From NCBI GenBank assembly GCA_006386115.1, contig VFIW01000122.1:60743-124742 (forward strand): a stretch of DNA of 64,000 nt. Reading direction: 5' to 3'. This document shows, piece by piece, positions 63,226 to 64,000 of this stretch. The position numbers and the translations under genes are program-made. The stretch comes from Globisporangium splendens (lineage: Eukaryota; Oomycota; Peronosporomycetes; Pythiales; Pythiaceae). The notes under the pieces are model-generated. The model worked only from the letters and a program-made list of their open reading frames with translations. It was not told the DNA's origin and did no database searches. How positions within the stretch are numbered: the stretch's first letter is position 1; each line of letters starts with the position of its first letter.

Positions 63226-63229
63226 AGGC
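63157..63229 (-). tRNA. tRNA-Phe (GAA), array unit 8
   Basis: Standard array sequence. The second copy of the non-autonomous element abuts its 5' end. Confidence 0.9.
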
Positions 63230-63949
63230 ACTTCTCAATTTGCTCGCTATCCCACAAGTCGACTCTTCAGAAGTACCCACACCATACCCTCTCCGTCTTC
63301 CCTCTCTCCCACCCACTCTGCCTGCAGTATGGGGGTCAGGAGAACCAAGAAGAAGCGCAAGAAGACTTGCGTTTGGAGTCAGCATCCTCCTCGTTTTCCA
63401 GTTCGCCTCGCCAGTGTTCGTCGATCGGCTCCGTCGGTAGAGCCGATGCACTTCGCTGAGCGAAGCGACCCGCATTGCGCGTGAGCAACTGCAAGACGAC
63501 CGAGAGAGGTCGCGCTTGTGCGAGCGGGGAGTGCTCCGATCGCCAGCACGATCTCGAAGAATGAACCCAGAAGTGAAGAATGAACCCACAAGACAAGAAT
63601 CAACCCACAAGCGAAGAATCAACCCACAAGTCAAGAAATCAACCCACAAGACAAGAATCAACCCACAAGACATGGTCCAACCCACAAGGGAAGAATCAAC
63701 CCAGAATACATCCTCGAGTGTCTCACACCGACACTCACACCTCAAAACAGCAAGGTTTAAAGACCTGACGCACAAGCAACCTTCACCAAGCCAACACCAA
63801 CGATCGCAAAGCAACAAACAACATCTCACCCCAACACAGAATTAAAGAGAAGCATTAGTGCTAGCATCACAGAATACGCAAGGGCGTAGCGAGCAATTAG
63901 AAGTCAGTTTGCCGTACTATTTATTAACAATAATATACGGACACCTTTC
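63230..63949 (+). mobile_element. Non-autonomous element (0.72 kb), copy 2
   Basis: Same head, body and tail as copy 1, with scattered differences and indels. The basic 51-codon ORF is kept at 63329-63484 (MGVRRTKKKRKKTCVWSQHP). The 17 bp after its tail read aactgagccaaaggagc instead of the usual target sequence. Confidence 0.82.
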
Positions 63950-63966
63950 AACTGAGCCAAAGGAGC

Positions 63967-64000
63967 ACTTCTCAATTTGCCGGCTACCCCTCAAGTTGAA
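63967..64000 (+). mobile_element. 5' head of a further LINE, cut by the window end
   Basis: acttctcaatttgccggct followed by acccctcaagttgaa matches the heads of LINE families A and B; the rest lies outside the window. Confidence 0.75.

Larger units (their letters stand above)
38594..63229 (-). repeat. Tandem array of eight 590-641 bp tRNA-Phe units, invaded by retroelements
   Basis: Units at 38594-39201, 53901-54492, 54769-55380, 59593-60223, 60774-61363, 61364-61953, 61954-62588 and 62589-63229. Each begins g(a/g)cgaactcgcccactcac and ends with a minus-strand tRNA-Phe. Units are nearly identical apart from a (tacaaaaa)n tract of variable length in the middle. The last four units are directly adjacent with no insertion, showing the basal arrangement. 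All other gaps are filled by mobile elements inserted at the tRNA/next-unit border. Confidence 0.93.

Noticed and set aside
59593..63229. Regularly spaced repeats suggesting a CRISPR-like array
   Set aside because: The repeating part is a 73-nt tRNA within a 600-bp tandem unit; spacers are not unique, and the DNA is eukaryotic with spliceosomal introns.

Overview
The window is eukaryotic nuclear DNA, most likely from an oomycete-like stramenopile. Evidence: genes with 79-134 nt GT-AG introns, a fused HMG-CoA synthase/ketosynthase gene, chromodomain-bearing Ty3/Gypsy retrotransposons, non-LTR retrotransposons with an apurinic-type endonuclease, and a tandem tRNA-Phe array. The assignment to oomycetes is an inference from gene style; no species-level marker is present.

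Region 1 (1-11 kb) is a small island of host genes: a DUF1765-like protein (minus, 63-2303), a six-exon double-hotdog acyl-CoA thioesterase (minus, 4331-5918), a divergent two-exon gene encoding a 967-residue HMG-CoA synthase fused to a beta-ketoacyl synthase (plus, 6476-9460), and a two-exon secreted or cell-surface single-pass membrane protein (minus, 9753-10941).

Region 2 (11.8-16.2 kb) is a decayed multi-frame pseudogene of a large helical-repeat-like protein, itself interrupted by a solo LTR and followed by a possible tRNA-derived SINE.

Region 3 (16.3-30.3 kb) is a nested pair of Ty3/Gypsy chromovirus-type elements. A minus-strand element (16294-30310, 439-bp LTRs) was invaded by a plus-strand element (16918-24481, LTRs of 387/388 bp), with a perfect 5-bp target duplication CAACG, inside the older element's chromodomain. 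The younger element carries a long antisense ORF overlapping its own chromodomain; the older one carries an additional ORF upstream of gag. Both are inactivated by nonsense changes.

Region 4 (30.3-64 kb) is the most striking part. Once inserted elements are subtracted, 38594-63229 is a tandem array of eight 590-641 bp units, each ending in a minus-strand tRNA-Phe(GAA) sequence. Long LINEs, a truncated LINE, short tRNA-headed SINEs and a 0.74-kb non-autonomous family have all inserted at exactly the same place, the 5' end of the tRNA. Nearly every insertion is flanked by the same 17-bp copy of tRNA nucleotides 1-17 (aactgagctatcgaggc on the plus strand). This leaves the full-length tRNA intact and allows insertions to stack. 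All these families share a similar 3' terminus, which suggests that one LINE machinery mobilises them all. Further oddities are an ORF1/ORF2 overlap without an AUG, a small conserved third ORF in one LINE family, and an antisense chromodomain plus cysteine-peptidase-like gene in the 3' part of another LINE.
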